Shown: piece by piece, positions 33,084 through 41,485 of the stretch
Layout: each line of letters begins with the position of its first letter
Position numbering within the stretch: the first letter of the stretch is position 1
DNA from: an archaeon
GTDB lineage: Archaea; Nanobdellota; Nanobdellia; Pacearchaeales; GW2011-AR1
Length of the DNA stretch: 54,115 nucleotides
Assembly: GCA_018697295.1 (NCBI GenBank)
Contig: JABHTJ010000005.1
Span: 1 to 54,115 of the forward strand
Direction of reading: 5' to 3'
Made by a program: the position numbers and the translations under genes
Notes under the pieces: generated by a model
What the model was told of the DNA's origin: nothing
Databases searched by the model: none
The model's input: the letters and a program-made list of their open reading frames with translations, nothing else

Positions 33084-34370
33084 TTATTTTTTCTTAGTAA
33101 TTTTTTTCATGCCACACATATAATTTTGGAGGACTTTTGGAATTTTGATTTCACCGTCTTTTGTTTGGTTGTTTTCCATAATTGCGATTAGTGCTCGAGG
33201 AGATGCCACCACAGTATTGTTTAATGTGTGTGCGAAATAATTCTTTTTGCCGTCGTTAATTTTGATTTGTAACCTTCTACTTTGTGCATCTTCTAAATTT
33301 GAACAACTTCCCACTTCAAAGTATTTTTTTTGTCGAGGGCTCCATGCTTCGACATCACAAGACTTTGCTTTTAGATCTGCTAAATCTCCAGAACAACATT
33401 CAAGCTTTCTTACAGGAATGTTTAAACTTTTGAAAAATTCGACAGTTGCATTAAGCATTTCTTCATAGAATTTGTAAGAATCACTTGGCTCACAGACTAC
33501 AATCATTTCTTGTTTTTCAAATTGGTGAACGCGATATAATCCCCTTTCTTCAATTCCATGTGCACCCTTTTCTTTTCTAAAACATGCACTATAGCTTGTT
33601 AGTTTTTGTGGAAGTTCTTTTTTGAAAAGAGTTTTTTCAAAGAAAGCTGCAATCATTGAATGTTCTGAAGTCCCAATAAGATACAAATCCTCGTCTTCAA
33701 TTTTATACATCATTGCATCCATTTCTTCAAAACTCATAACACCTTTTACAACATCACTTCTTATGAGAAATGGCGGGATGAAATGTGTATAACCTTTTTG
33801 CACCATAAAATCTTTTGCATAGGTTAGAATTGCTGAATGGAGCAATGCGATGTCTCCCTTTAGAAAATAGAATCCTTGTCCAGATGTTTTTCTTGATGCG
33901 TCCAAATCCAGACCTCCTAAGGATTCAGCTAACTCTGCATGATTATAAATTTCGAATTCTGGAATGTTTGGCTTTCCAATTTTCTCTAGTTCAACATTAT
34001 CTTCTTCTCCTTTTCCTTGTGGCACTGAAGGATGCATTATCTGAGGAATTTGAACCATTATTGCATCAACTTTTTCTTTCGTTTTTTTTGCAAGATTTTC
34101 TAATTTCTCTAATTCTTCAGGGATTTTTTTTGCCTCTATAATTAATTTTTTTGCTTCTCCTTTCTTTTTTCCCTTCATTAATTGATTAATTGATTCACTA
34201 ATTTTATTTCGTTTACTTCGAAGATCATCTACTGCTTTTTTTTCTTTTCTCCATACAGCGTCGAGTTTTGCAACTTTGTCAACTAAAGAAACTTTTTTAT
34301 CTTGAAACTTTTTTTTAATATTCTCTTTTACTAATTCTGGATTTTCTCTTATTAGAGTTATATCTATCAT
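33084..34370 (-). CDS. serS: Seryl-tRNA synthetase, bacterial/common type
   Basis: 428 residues, class IIa. The N-terminal two-helix coiled-coil arm (about 25-110, Lys/Glu-rich) grips the long arm of tRNA-Ser. The catalytic core shows FYFLKGDIALLHSAIL, PPFLIRSDVV, motif 2 CFRKEKGAHGIEERGLYRVH and QFEKQEMIVVCEP. Motif 3 is NNTVVASPRALIAIMENNQT. It charges tRNA-Ser. It is the widespread type, not the rare methanogen type. Convergent with the pilin-like gene ending at 33052. Confidence 0.97.
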   Translation of the reverse strand: MIDITLIRENPELVKENIKKKFQDKKVSLVDKVAKLDAVWRKEKKAVDDLRSKRNKISESINQLMKGKKKGEAKKLIIEAKKIPEELEKLENLAKKTKEKVDAIMVQIPQIMHPSVPQGKGEEDNVELEKIGKPNIPEFEIYNHAELAESLGGLDLDASRKTSGQGFYFLKGDIALLHSAILTYAKDFMVQKGYTHFIPPFLIRSDVVKGVMSFEEMDAMMYKIEDEDLYLIGTSEHSMIAAFFEKTLFKKELPQKLTSYSACFRKEKGAHGIEERGLYRVHQFEKQEMIVVCEPSDSYKFYEEMLNATVEFFKSLNIPVRKLECCSGDLADLKAKSCDVEAWSPRQKKYFEVGSCSNLEDAQSRRLQIKINDGKKNYFAHTLNNTVVASPRALIAIMENNQTKDGEIKIPKVLQNYMCGMKKITKKK

Positions 34371-34456
34371 GTTTTGAAAAAGGTTGCGAGATATTTAAAA
34401 CTATTCTTTGGAAAGTAGTTGGAAATATTTATTAATCGTTATCCATATTTTTTGGA

Positions 34457-35125
34457 ATGGAAGATAAGGAATTAATTAGGCGTGTTAGGAATTCTATACG
34501 TGCTAAAAAATCTCAGGCTCAGATTTTGAATGGTTTTTTAGATAAAGGATATAAATTAGAATATGCAGAAAAAATAATTGCTAAAGCAAAGTTACCGAAG
34601 AGAGTTTTTGGAATTTTTGTTTTATTTTTTATAGTCTTTTTTTCTATTTCGATTGCAAGCTATACACTTTTTTCAAATAATGAAAAAGGGAATTTAAAAA
34701 ACCCCTTAGATAGCCTCTCGGTTACGGGAAATGTTGTTGGCCTTGGCGTAGGAGATTTATCAGATATTGAATCTATTGAAATTACTCCCGAATTTATTAG
34801 TTATCTGTTGAATGAAGTCGGTGTTTGGAGGCTCCATGCGCATCCGATTACTTTTGAAAAGCCATTAATTATTACTCAGCTTGATGATAAATATTTTTCG
34901 TCGACTATTGGGGAAGGAATTGAGACGATTGTTGGTAGCGGGCAAGAGGCAGATGTTCAAATCGGATTATCCAAGGAGATTCTTATGGAGATTCTTTCAA
35001 CTGATGAACCTGAAGAAATTGTTAGAAATTATTTAGATAATGGAGAAATTCTTGTAACGCCTCTTGCAGGAGAAACGACGCTTCTTGCTAAAGGTTATTT
35101 GAAATTATATGGGGATTTGGAATAA
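34457..35125 (+). CDS. Membrane protein of unknown function
   Basis: 222 residues. The cytoplasmic N-terminus (about 1-50) is basic and helical, with KKSQAQILNGFLDKGYKLEY resembling short SHOCT/UBA-type three-helix motifs. One transmembrane helix follows (about 52-72, FGIFVLFFIVFFSISIASYT). The outer or distal part has a beta/alpha domain with VGVWRLHAHP near residue 120 and a repeated I-G-L-S-K-E segment, somewhat like SCP2-type folds. No family is certain. TATA-like ATATTTATTAATCG lies about 25 bases upstream. Confidence 0.6.
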   Translation: MEDKELIRRVRNSIRAKKSQAQILNGFLDKGYKLEYAEKIIAKAKLPKRVFGIFVLFFIVFFSISIASYTLFSNNEKGNLKNPLDSLSVTGNVVGLGVGDLSDIESIEITPEFISYLLNEVGVWRLHAHPITFEKPLIITQLDDKYFSSTIGEGIETIVGSGQEADVQIGLSKEILMEILSTDEPEEIVRNYLDNGEILVTPLAGETTLLAKGYLKLYGDLE

Positions 35126-35226
35126 TGTGATACTACTCTAAAATTTTGTGTCACTGGCCGAAATTTTTGTATCTACTAAAGATGGACGAATAAAGAAAGA
35201 AAACCTTAAAAGCCCATAACTACTAA

Positions 35227-35252
35227 AATATATACATTAAAAACTATATATT
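35227..35252 (+). promoter_or_regulatory. Palindromic TATA element of the small winged-helix gene
   Basis: AATATATA (35227-35234), ten bases, TATATATT (35245-35252): a perfect eight-base inverted repeat. The left arm sits about 27 bases before ATG 35258 and must double as the TATA box. A dimeric repressor bound here would block TBP, so autoregulation by the 88-residue winged-helix product is likely. Confidence 0.5.
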
Positions 35253-35257
35253 ACAAC

Positions 35258-35524
35258 ATGGGAGACAGCTTTGATTTATTTTTTAGAAGAAAACCAGCGA
35301 TGATGCTCATTGCCCTTAGAAAGGTCTCTAGAGCAAAATATGGTTCTCAATTAGCAAAGGATGTTGATTGCACTTATTCTCATGCGGTGAAGATTTTGCA
35401 GACTCTTGAAGAAATGGGGCTAGTTAGTTTTGAGAAAAAGGGTAGAATCAAGATTATTAAGTTGACTCCAAAAGGAACAAAAGTATCTGAACATATTGAA
35501 GGGATACGAAATATTGTTGGTTAG
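35258..35524 (+). CDS. Small winged-helix transcriptional regulator
   Basis: 88 residues, a single winged helix of the MarR/ArsR/HTH_24 kind. Helix 2 and recognition helix are SRAKYGSQLAKDVDCTYSHA and VKILQTLEEMGLV; the wing is FEKKGRIKIIKLTPKGTKV. It probably binds DNA as a dimer; no metal or ligand site is visible. The promoter carries an eight-base inverted repeat that includes the TATA box, suggesting autorepression. It converges on the proteasome-like gene. Confidence 0.85.
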   Translation: MGDSFDLFFRRKPAMMLIALRKVSRAKYGSQLAKDVDCTYSHAVKILQTLEEMGLVSFEKKGRIKIIKLTPKGTKVSEHIEGIRNIVG

Positions 35525-35570
35525 ATGTTTTTGAATAATGAGTGGTTAAGATATAAAACTTTAAAAAAAA

Positions 35571-36509
35571 TTAATGAACTTTCTTTCCCCTTAAAAAATC
35601 ATTAAATTTCTTTGCATCAGTTGCTTCTTTCATCATTTCTTCTTCAATAGTACCTGGAGCTTTATCTTTAACTACTAAATCATACACTGCACCCCTAACA
35701 AAATCTATTTCTAAAAACCCTTGGGTAAGTCCTCTCACAACTTCTTGAGCCTGATGACATTGAGCTTCTCGAGGGATAGCTATAGTGCCATCATTAGCCA
35801 TATAGATTATTGAAGGAGTTCCACCCACGCCGTTATTAATATCTGAAGATCCGTTTGTTGCTTCAATTGCGGCAACAATTCCTTCATCATCAGGAATTGT
35901 TCTTCGTTCTTCTCTAGTCATCCCTGAAACAAACCCCGAAAGAACCTCATTAGATTTATCATAGCCACTCCCGAGAGTTGCATTAGGAGCATAAAACTGT
36001 GTACGATTTCCCCCATTAGTAATACCATAAATTTCGAATCTATCATTTTCAATCCCTCCAAGCAAGATCCCTAATCCTTTAGACCCCTCGAGACCTCCAA
36101 GAATTTGTTTAGAGGTATTAATTGAATCGGCACTTAATGATCTTCCACTTTGAAGCGTACCAGCACTTAGATCTTCTAATCCAAACCCCATACGATTTCT
36201 CAAAATTGCATCTTTTTCTCCAACCATATATCTCGTAATAACATCGCGAACGGCATCTGCAGCACTGCGAAGTTGATTCAAAGATTCACTAATTCCCTTT
36301 TGTTCAAATTCCCTTTGAGAATCGTGATAAAGAGTTGTAAATAATTCATTAACAGGTCCTGTTCCGCCATAAATTGCTTTTCTCTCACCACCTAAACCAA
36401 TTGTAAGAAGTTTATCAAAAGAATTAGTATGCCTCTCCGCTGTAGAACCTTGTTCATCCGCAACAGCAACACCACCGTCTTTCAAGCGTAGATAATTTAA
36501 TACAGTCAT
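35571..36509 (-). CDS. Proteasome-like Ntn hydrolase, divergent
   Basis: 312 residues. The opening M-T-V-L-N-Y-L-R-L-K-D-G-G-V-A-V-A-D-E follows proteasomal beta and HslV starts. After Met removal Thr2 becomes the N-terminal nucleophile, Asp18 falls at position 17 and Lys33 close to the catalytic Lys33. IGLGG, IYGGTGPV, ILLGGIENDRFEIYGI, the ATLGSGYDKSNEVLSGF strand (177-193) and SSDINNGVGGTPSIIYM (221-237) match the order of proteasome motifs, including LGSG and the Ser/Asp-GG site. Residues 55-135 are a long insertion. The absence of a propeptide resembles HslV and Anbu. A TTTAAATATG promoter box lies about 27 bases upstream of the start. Target and partner ATPase are unknown; the nearby CDC48 proteins are candidates. 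Confidence 0.7.
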   Translation of the reverse strand: MTVLNYLRLKDGGVAVADEQGSTAERHTNSFDKLLTIGLGGERKAIYGGTGPVNELFTTLYHDSQREFEQKGISESLNQLRSAADAVRDVITRYMVGEKDAILRNRMGFGLEDLSAGTLQSGRSLSADSINTSKQILGGLEGSKGLGILLGGIENDRFEIYGITNGGNRTQFYAPNATLGSGYDKSNEVLSGFVSGMTREERRTIPDDEGIVAAIEATNGSSDINNGVGGTPSIIYMANDGTIAIPREAQCHQAQEVVRGLTQGFLEIDFVRGAVYDLVVKDKAPGTIEEEMMKEATDAKKFNDFLRGKKVH

Positions 36510-36590
36510 AAAAAATAGGCATTAAAGACATATTTAAACTTTTCTATTTGTTACCATTTTTTAATGATAATAAAATTAATATTGCTTGAA

Positions 36591-36665
36591 TGGCCCTGAG
36601 GGGATTTGAACCCCCGACACCTAGATTAAGAGTCTAGTGCTCTGACCAGGCTGAGCTACAGAGCC
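36591..36665 (-). tRNA. tRNA-Lys (CTT)
   Basis: 75-base cloverleaf on the minus strand. Acceptor GGCTCTG pairs with CAGGGCC (one G-U). The anticodon stem CTAGA/TCTAG encloses CTCTTAA, giving CTT for the Lys codon AAG. The T arm CGGGGG-TTCAAAT-CCCCT is complete; discriminator A; no CCA, no intron. Confidence 0.95.
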
Positions 36666-36717
36666 ATTATAAATTATCAATAGAAATTTTCATTAAAAAC
36701 TTAACTGTTTGTAAAAA

Positions 36718-37032
36718 TTAGTCATCAACCCGTACAACATTCTTACATTTTGTGCATTTGTAGAATTTTGATTCTGGTTCGTCACCCGATCTCATTTGCC
36801 TAATCCAAAAATAAGCTTTTTTGGCATTACACTTTCCTTTTTCACAATCATAATCTGTAATTGGATGAACATCTGAATTTTTTTCGTCGACTACTGCTAC
36901 AGTGACTGAATCGTTTACTTCTTCAACAACTTCCATCTTGACATTTCCCTTCGCAATGTAACTGCACCGAGGGCAACCAAATTTTTTGGTTTTCATCATT
37001 AGGATGGCTTGGCACTTTGGGCAAAATTCCAT
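36718..37032 (-). CDS. tfs: Transcription factor S (TFS/RPA12-like), unusual C-ribbon
   Basis: 104 residues. N-terminal zinc ribbon: Cys 4, 7, 20, 23. C-terminal ribbon: Cys 63, 68, 93, 96, with the tip RQMRSGDEPE (79-88) carrying the Asp-Glu pair (84-85) that enters the RNA polymerase active site and stimulates transcript cleavage. The AYFWIRQMRSGDEPE segment is diagnostic. The first Cys pair of the C-ribbon is spaced C-x4-C (CEKGKC) in place of the usual C-x2-C. It lies between tRNA-Lys and the signal peptidase gene. Confidence 0.92.
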   Translation of the reverse strand: MEFCPKCQAILMMKTKKFGCPRCSYIAKGNVKMEVVEEVNDSVTVAVVDEKNSDVHPITDYDCEKGKCNAKKAYFWIRQMRSGDEPESKFYKCTKCKNVVRVDD

Positions 37033-37084
37033 CTTTTTCTATATCTTGGCATTATATAAAGATTTTGTTAGAAGTTTTTGAGAG

Positions 37085-37666
37085 TTATTTGCACAAACCA
37101 CGGTTACTTGGAGATCTTGCCCCTTCAAAAAAGATTAATTTTGCCCAGCCAATAAATGGAACTTTGAATAATGCTTTTCCAATTAGTTGATCTTCAGAGA
37201 TTTTCTTTTCAGAACTTAGTTGTTGAGCATTTGTTTTGTAGTTGTCTCCTTTTGTTGCATAATGTTCATTTTTGTAAATTAAACGATGGATTAGAGGGTG
37301 TTTTGTCCCCCCTTCAAAGATTATAACGTCACCAACTTCTGCTTTTTTTGCACTTATGACAAATATGACATCTCCTTTTGAAAATCCATTTTGAAAATCC
37401 CATCCAGCTGTATCTCTAATCTCAATTCCATTTTCTTCATAGATTGAACTACCAAATGTTTTTGTGAATCCGTCTTCGTGGTGATACATTGAACAACTCT
37501 CGACGATAACCAGAGGTAGTTGAGTTCCCGTAAGAAATGAAAGTCCTGGAAAGAATACGAATTTTATTAATGCGAATGCTAGAAGAAGTGTGACGAGAAA
37601 TGAGGGCCAGCTATCTTTTTGCAAAAAAATTTTTGTTTTGTTAAAATATTCACCAATTAAATTCAT
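37085..37666 (-). CDS. Signal peptidase I, archaeal/ER type
   Basis: About 193 residues from ATG 37666, favoured over 37714 because TCTTATAAAC lies about 28 bases upstream. One N-terminal membrane helix (about 18-36) anchors the catalytic domain. The serine is in ESCSMYHH; the general-base residue is the His of HPLIHRLI, as in archaeal and ER signal peptidases that use His in place of Lys. The Asp-containing ATKGDNYKTNAQQL matches the GDNN-type motif. It cleaves Sec signal peptides, such as those of the secreted proteins in this window. Two later stretches form the C-terminal part. Confidence 0.9.
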   Translation of the reverse strand: MNLIGEYFNKTKIFLQKDSWPSFLVTLLLAFALIKFVFFPGLSFLTGTQLPLVIVESCSMYHHEDGFTKTFGSSIYEENGIEIRDTAGWDFQNGFSKGDVIFVISAKKAEVGDVIIFEGGTKHPLIHRLIYKNEHYATKGDNYKTNAQQLSSEKKISEDQLIGKALFKVPFIGWAKLIFFEGARSPSNRGLCK

Positions 37667-37783
37667 GTTTGTTGAAGTTGAATTTAGTTTATAAGATTTT
37701 TGTGTTTGAAACAATAATAGTTATTTTGAATTATACAAATCATTAAAATAGAATGTGTGTTTTTATCATTGGAGGAAAAAGAG

Positions 37784-38308
37784 ATGAAAAAGATTGCTTT
37801 TATTGGGACACATGGGACGCGAAAGACTACGTATTCGCACGGACTTGCATATTATTTGAAGACACAAGGAATCAATGCCGATTTGCTCTATGAAGTTGCG
37901 CGGAAATCTCCACTTCCAATCAATGAAGATCGAACTCCTTCAACGCAGCGTTGGATTTTGCATACTCAAATTGCCGAGGAGCTTGCATTTGAAAAACAGG
38001 AAATTGATGCACTCGTTTGTGATCGGTCGGTCCTCGATAATTATGCCTATTTTGTTGAAAAGTTTGGGCGAGATGTTGCACTTGATGCAATTGTGAAATC
38101 TCATGTGAAGACTTATGACTTGTTGATTAAAGTCCCCATAACAAGAGACCAGATTGATGATGACGGAATACGATCAACAGATAAGGACTTTCAGCGAAGA
38201 ATTGACGAGACAGTCGATATTTTACTGAAAAGCTTTGGCGTGATTGTTGTTCCGTTTGAAAATATTGATCAAATTGTTAAACATTCGTTGAAGCGTTTTG
38301 GAAATTGA
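37784..38308 (+). CDS. P-loop NTPase, AAA_28/NadR-like kinase
   Basis: 174 residues from ATG 37784, set by GGAGG eight bases upstream. Walker A reads GTHGTRKTT, with Arg where the Gly before the Lys is usual. YEVARKSPLPIN and LVCDRSVLDNYAYF (Walker B-like D-R-S) follow the order of AAA_28/NadR-type nucleoside or nicotinamide-ribose kinase-like proteins. IKVPITRDQIDDDGIRSTDK holds the lid Arg. It may phosphorylate a small nucleoside-type molecule; the substrate cannot be told. The Gly to Arg change is also seen in some relatives and need not inactivate it. Confidence 0.75.
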   Translation: MKKIAFIGTHGTRKTTYSHGLAYYLKTQGINADLLYEVARKSPLPINEDRTPSTQRWILHTQIAEELAFEKQEIDALVCDRSVLDNYAYFVEKFGRDVALDAIVKSHVKTYDLLIKVPITRDQIDDDGIRSTDKDFQRRIDETVDILLKSFGVIVVPFENIDQIVKHSLKRFGN

Positions 38309-38333
38309 GCTTAATCGCCATAATCCTTAAATA

Positions 38334-38354
38334 GTATATACTTCGTGTGTATAC
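38334..38354 (+). promoter_or_regulatory. Palindromic operator upstream of the AbrB-CDC48 operon
   Basis: GTATATAC, five bases, GTGTATAC (7 of 8 positions symmetric). It lies between the TATA-like TTAAATAG (38327-38334) and ATG 38355, covering the predicted transcript start. The same core occurs at 41050-41068 in front of hsp20. A repressor here would block RNA polymerase. Confidence 0.65.
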
Positions 38355-38687
38355 ATGGAAGATTTATTTGATAATACAGTCCTTTGCAAGAATTGTGATA
38401 CTAAGATGTTGAAAATTTCTTTGCAGAAAAATGGATTTAATTTGAGGTCTCTTGGATGCAATGGTTGCTCGAACAAGATTATACATCCACAAGACTTAAA
38501 AGAGTATGAAGAATTTCAGAGCTTGAAGAAAAAGAATTTTCGTGTTAAACTTCGGTTTGTCGGGAATTCTTATGCGGTTTCGATTCCGCGGGAGATAATT
38601 GATTTTATGAATGAACAAGAAAAATCTGTAAATGAAATGGTTGATTTATCATTTGAAGAATTTGGGAGGATATCGTTACACTTTTAG
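38355..38687 (+). CDS. AbrB-like regulator with zinc ribbon
   Basis: 110 residues. Cys 11, 14, 35 and 38 form a zinc ribbon. Residues about 58-108 are a SpoVT/AbrB domain (VKLRFVGNSYAVSIPREIID), a swapped-hairpin dimer that binds DNA. The gene is leaderless by promoter geometry. It heads an operon with CDC48 (15 bases to the next start), and its own promoter carries a palindrome also present before hsp20. It is therefore the simplest candidate for the regulator of both operons. A role as part of a protein complex is also possible. Confidence 0.8.
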   Translation: MEDLFDNTVLCKNCDTKMLKISLQKNGFNLRSLGCNGCSNKIIHPQDLKEYEEFQSLKKKNFRVKLRFVGNSYAVSIPREIIDFMNEQEKSVNEMVDLSFEEFGRISLHF

Positions 38688-38702
38688 TAACAAATTATTA
38701 TT

Positions 38703-41018
38703 ATGGCTGAAAAAATAAGCAAATCTGTTAAACTTCGAGTAGTTGAAGCGCTTGCCGACGACGCGTATAAAGGAATTGTTCGAATTGATCCGCGACTTAT
38801 GAAAGATCTTGGACTCGAGCGAGGAGATATTGTTCAGTTGAAGGGAGACCGCGAAACCTATTCTATAGTGGATAGAGCTTATCCAGCAGATTTGGGAGAG
38901 AAAATTATTCGGATGGATGGAATTGCACGAAAAAATGCGAAGGTTGGGATTGAAGATTTTATTGAACTTCGAAAAGCAGAAGTTGTTCCTGCTAAGAAAA
39001 TTGTGATTGCTCCTGCTCAGCAAGGAATGGTTGTTCAAGCAAATAGCGATAATTTTGTGAAAGGACTTTTAGGAAAACCTATTCGAAAAGGCGACATCAT
39101 TGTTATGGGTGGAACACAGAGACGAAAAGATATTATGAGTGAAGGAATCGGAGATTTATTTGGTGGCGACATGAGCGAAATTTTTAATCAAATGGGCTTT
39201 GGTGGTGCTCCAGGAGGACTTACTCAAATTAGATTTGTTGTTGTTTCGACAAATCCAAAACAGCCGGTGAAAATTACTGAATCCACACAAATAACTCTTA
39301 GCTCTAAAACTGTGGAAATTTCAGATGAACAAATTCCACAAATTACCTATGAGGACATTGGAGGATTAACTACTGAAGTTAAGAAAGTTCGTGAGATGGT
39401 TGAATTGCCATTGAAACGTCCAGAGATTTTTTCTCGATTAGGAATTGAACCTCCAAAAGGTGTATTGTTATATGGGCCTCCAGGGACGGGGAAAACGTTA
39501 CTTGCTAAAGCTATTGCAAATGAGTCTGAAGCGCATTTTATTCTTCTGAATGGTCCAGAAATTATGTCGAAATTTTATGGGGAAAGTGAGAAAAAGATTA
39601 GGGAAATTTTTAGTGATGCAGAAAAAAATGCCCCTTCAATTATTTTTATTGATGAAATAGATTCTCTTGCTCCAAAGAGAGAAGATGCTGGTGGCGAGGT
39701 TGAGAGGCGGGTTGTTTCACAACTTTTGACTATGATGGATGGACTGAATACACGAGGAAAAGTTGTTGTTATAGGGGCTACGAATAGACCGAACTCTATT
39801 GATCCTGCACTTCGTCGTCCAGGGAGGTTTGACCGAGAAGTAGAAATTTCAGTTCCAGATAAAGATGGACGACTTTCAATTTTTAAAATTCATACGCGAG
39901 GAATGCCACTTACAGAAGATGTTGATTTGAAAGAAATGGCGAGAAAAACTCACGGATTTGTCGGGGCAGACATTAGTTCGCTTGCAAAAGAAGCTGCAAT
40001 GAATGTTCTTCGACGAAACATCCATAAGTTTAATTTAGAAGAAGACCAAGAAATTCCTCAAGAAATTTTAGATGAACTAAGAGTTTCTAAAATAGATTTT
40101 GATGAGGCTTTGAAAACGGTTAGACCTTCAGCCATGCGAGAAGTTTTGGTTGAGACCCCGAATACTAGATGGGGCGATATCGGGGGGGTCGAAGGTGTCA
40201 AGAGAGATTTGCGAGAAGCCGTCGAATGGCCCTTAAAACATCCGGAATCATTTACTCGAATGGGAATTTCTCCTCCGAAAGGCGTTTTATTGTATGGGCC
40301 TCCAGGGACGGGGAAAACTCTTTTAGCTAAAGCTGTTGCGAATGAATCTGAAGCGAATTTTATTCAAGTAAAAGGTCCAAGTTTATTATCTATGTGGGTT
40401 GGAAAATCTGAAGAAGGAGTTAGGAAAATTTTTGAAAGAGCTAGACAAGTTTCTCCTTGTGTTATTTTCTTCGATGAAATCGATTCTCTAGCAGGAAAGC
40501 GAGGAAATCAGCATACTGGAGGTGGATCAAAAGTTACAGAGAACGTACTTAATCAAATGCTTTCTGAAATGGATGGTATTGAGGATTTGCATAATGTGAT
40601 TGTTATTGGTGCGACGAACAGGCCAGATATGTTAGACCCTGCATTAATGAGACCTGGAAGATTCGATAGAATTGTCTATGTTCCAGTTCCAAAATCCGAA
40701 GGGAGATTGAAGATTTTAGAAGTCCATACAAAAGATATGCCCTTGGAGAATTCTGTTGATTTGAAAAACTTTGCTGAAAAGACTGAAGGATATACTGGAG
40801 CCGATTTAGAATCTCTTGCTCGTGAAGCTGCAATGCTTGCCCTTAGAGAAGACATTACTACAAAAATAGTTACCAACAAGCATTTTGAAGAAGCTATGGA
40901 GAAGGTTTTGCCCTCGGTATCAAAACACGATCATGAACTGTATAAACAAGTTGAACAAAAATATTTGAAGAGTGCAAGAGCAGGCCTTGTGAATAATGGC
41001 GCGATTTATGCAAGCTAA
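38703..41018 (+). CDS. CDC48/VAT-type AAA ATPase, copy A
   Basis: 771 residues. The N-domain (about 1-190, double-psi barrel) carries an insertion [19 protein letters not shown] (about 150-168). D1 Walker A is GPPGTGKT (257-264) with Walker [11 protein letters not shown]2 Walker A is GPPGTGKT (531-538) with VIFFDEIDS. Each ring has Arg-finger motifs ([17 protein letters not shown] and [17 protein letters not shown]). This unfoldase feeds substrates to proteases or disassembles complexes. The C-terminus ends I-Y-A-S, close to but not exactly the HbYX proteasome-docking tail. It is downstream of the AbrB gene, under the palindromic operator. Confidence 0.97.
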   Translation: MAEKISKSVKLRVVEALADDAYKGIVRIDPRLMKDLGLERGDIVQLKGDRETYSIVDRAYPADLGEKIIRMDGIARKNAKVGIEDFIELRKAEVVPAKKIVIAPAQQGMVVQANSDNFVKGLLGKPIRKGDIIVMGGTQRRKDIMSEGIGDLFGGDMSEIFNQMGFGGAPGGLTQIRFVVVSTNPKQPVKITESTQITLSSKTVEISDEQIPQITYEDIGGLTTEVKKVREMVELPLKRPEIFSRLGIEPPKGVLLYGPPGTGKTLLAKAIANESEAHFILLNGPEIMSKFYGESEKKIREIFSDAEKNAPSIIFIDEIDSLAPKREDAGGEVERRVVSQLLTMMDGLNTRGKVVVIGATNRPNSIDPALRRPGRFDREVEISVPDKDGRLSIFKIHTRGMPLTEDVDLKEMARKTHGFVGADISSLAKEAAMNVLRRNIHKFNLEEDQEIPQEILDELRVSKIDFDEALKTVRPSAMREVLVETPNTRWGDIGGVEGVKRDLREAVEWPLKHPESFTRMGISPPKGVLLYGPPGTGKTLLAKAVANESEANFIQVKGPSLLSMWVGKSEEGVRKIFERARQVSPCVIFFDEIDSLAGKRGNQHTGGGSKVTENVLNQMLSEMDGIEDLHNVIVIGATNRPDMLDPALMRPGRFDRIVYVPVPKSEGRLKILEVHTKDMPLENSVDLKNFAEKTEGYTGADLESLAREAAMLALREDITTKIVTNKHFEEAMEKVLPSVSKHDHELYKQVEQKYLKSARAGLVNNGAIYAS

Positions 41019-41036
41019 TTTTTGTTAATCGATAAT

Positions 41037-41047
41037 TTTATAAATAG
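41037..41047 (+). promoter_or_regulatory. TATA box for hsp20
   Basis: TTTATAAATAG, directly before the operator at 41050. It predicts a transcript start near 41067 and a 5' UTR of roughly 43 bases without a Shine-Dalgarno. Confidence 0.6.
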
Positions 41048-41049
41048 AA

Positions 41050-41068
41050 GTATACACAGCTTGTATAC
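41050..41068 (+). promoter_or_regulatory. Palindromic operator upstream of the Hsp20-CDC48 operon
   Basis: GTATACA-CAGCT-TGTATAC: perfect seven-base arms with a five-base spacer. It lies just after the TATA box, the same place as the related element at 38334. Shared sequence and shared geometry point to one regulator for both operons. Confidence 0.7.
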
Positions 41069-41109
41069 ACAAGATTTGTGAAATAAAATAAATTATAATA
41101 AAAAATAAA

Positions 41110-41484
41110 ATGAACCCTTTTGGAGATGACCCGTTTGAAAGACTAGCACGAGAATTCTTTGGTGGAAACAATAGTTCAGATGATGAATTTATACAAACTG
41201 AACAGGAAGTAAAATCTCTTGATTTAATTGAAGGAAAAGATCATGTTTATTTAATATTTGAATTTCCTGGATTTAAGGAATCTGAGGTTAATGTTGAAAT
41301 TTCTCGTGACGAGATTATTATTGTTACGTCGAGAAAAGGACTTGAAGGAGAAGAAGAATATATTTCTCAAAAACTTGCTGCGACAAACCCAATTCGTAAA
41401 AAACTTCCAAGCATAATCAAAACTAAAAATTATTCTAAGACATTTCGAAACGGTGTTTTAGAAATTGTTTTCGATAAAAAATAA
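41110..41484 (+). CDS. hsp20: Small heat-shock protein, Hsp20/alpha-crystallin
   Basis: 124 residues. An N-terminal arm (1-30, DPFERLAREFFGG) precedes an alpha-crystallin domain (about 35-120) with YLIFEFPGFKESEVNVEISRDEIIIV and the closing FRNGVLEIVF, the G-x-L strand. No C-terminal I-x-I extension is visible after F-D-K-K. It holds unfolded proteins in a soluble state. The gene is one base ahead of CDC48 copy B and shares its promoter, which carries the palindromic operator. Confidence 0.93.
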   Translation: MNPFGDDPFERLAREFFGGNNSSDDEFIQTEQEVKSLDLIEGKDHVYLIFEFPGFKESEVNVEISRDEIIIVTSRKGLEGEEEYISQKLAATNPIRKKLPSIIKTKNYSKTFRNGVLEIVFDKK

Positions 41485-41485
41485 A

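Noticed and set aside
41068-41080. CACAA-GAT-TTGTG hairpin as a thermosensor in the hsp20 leader
   Set aside because: Five A/T-rich pairs and no Shine-Dalgarno to mask; too weak to claim.
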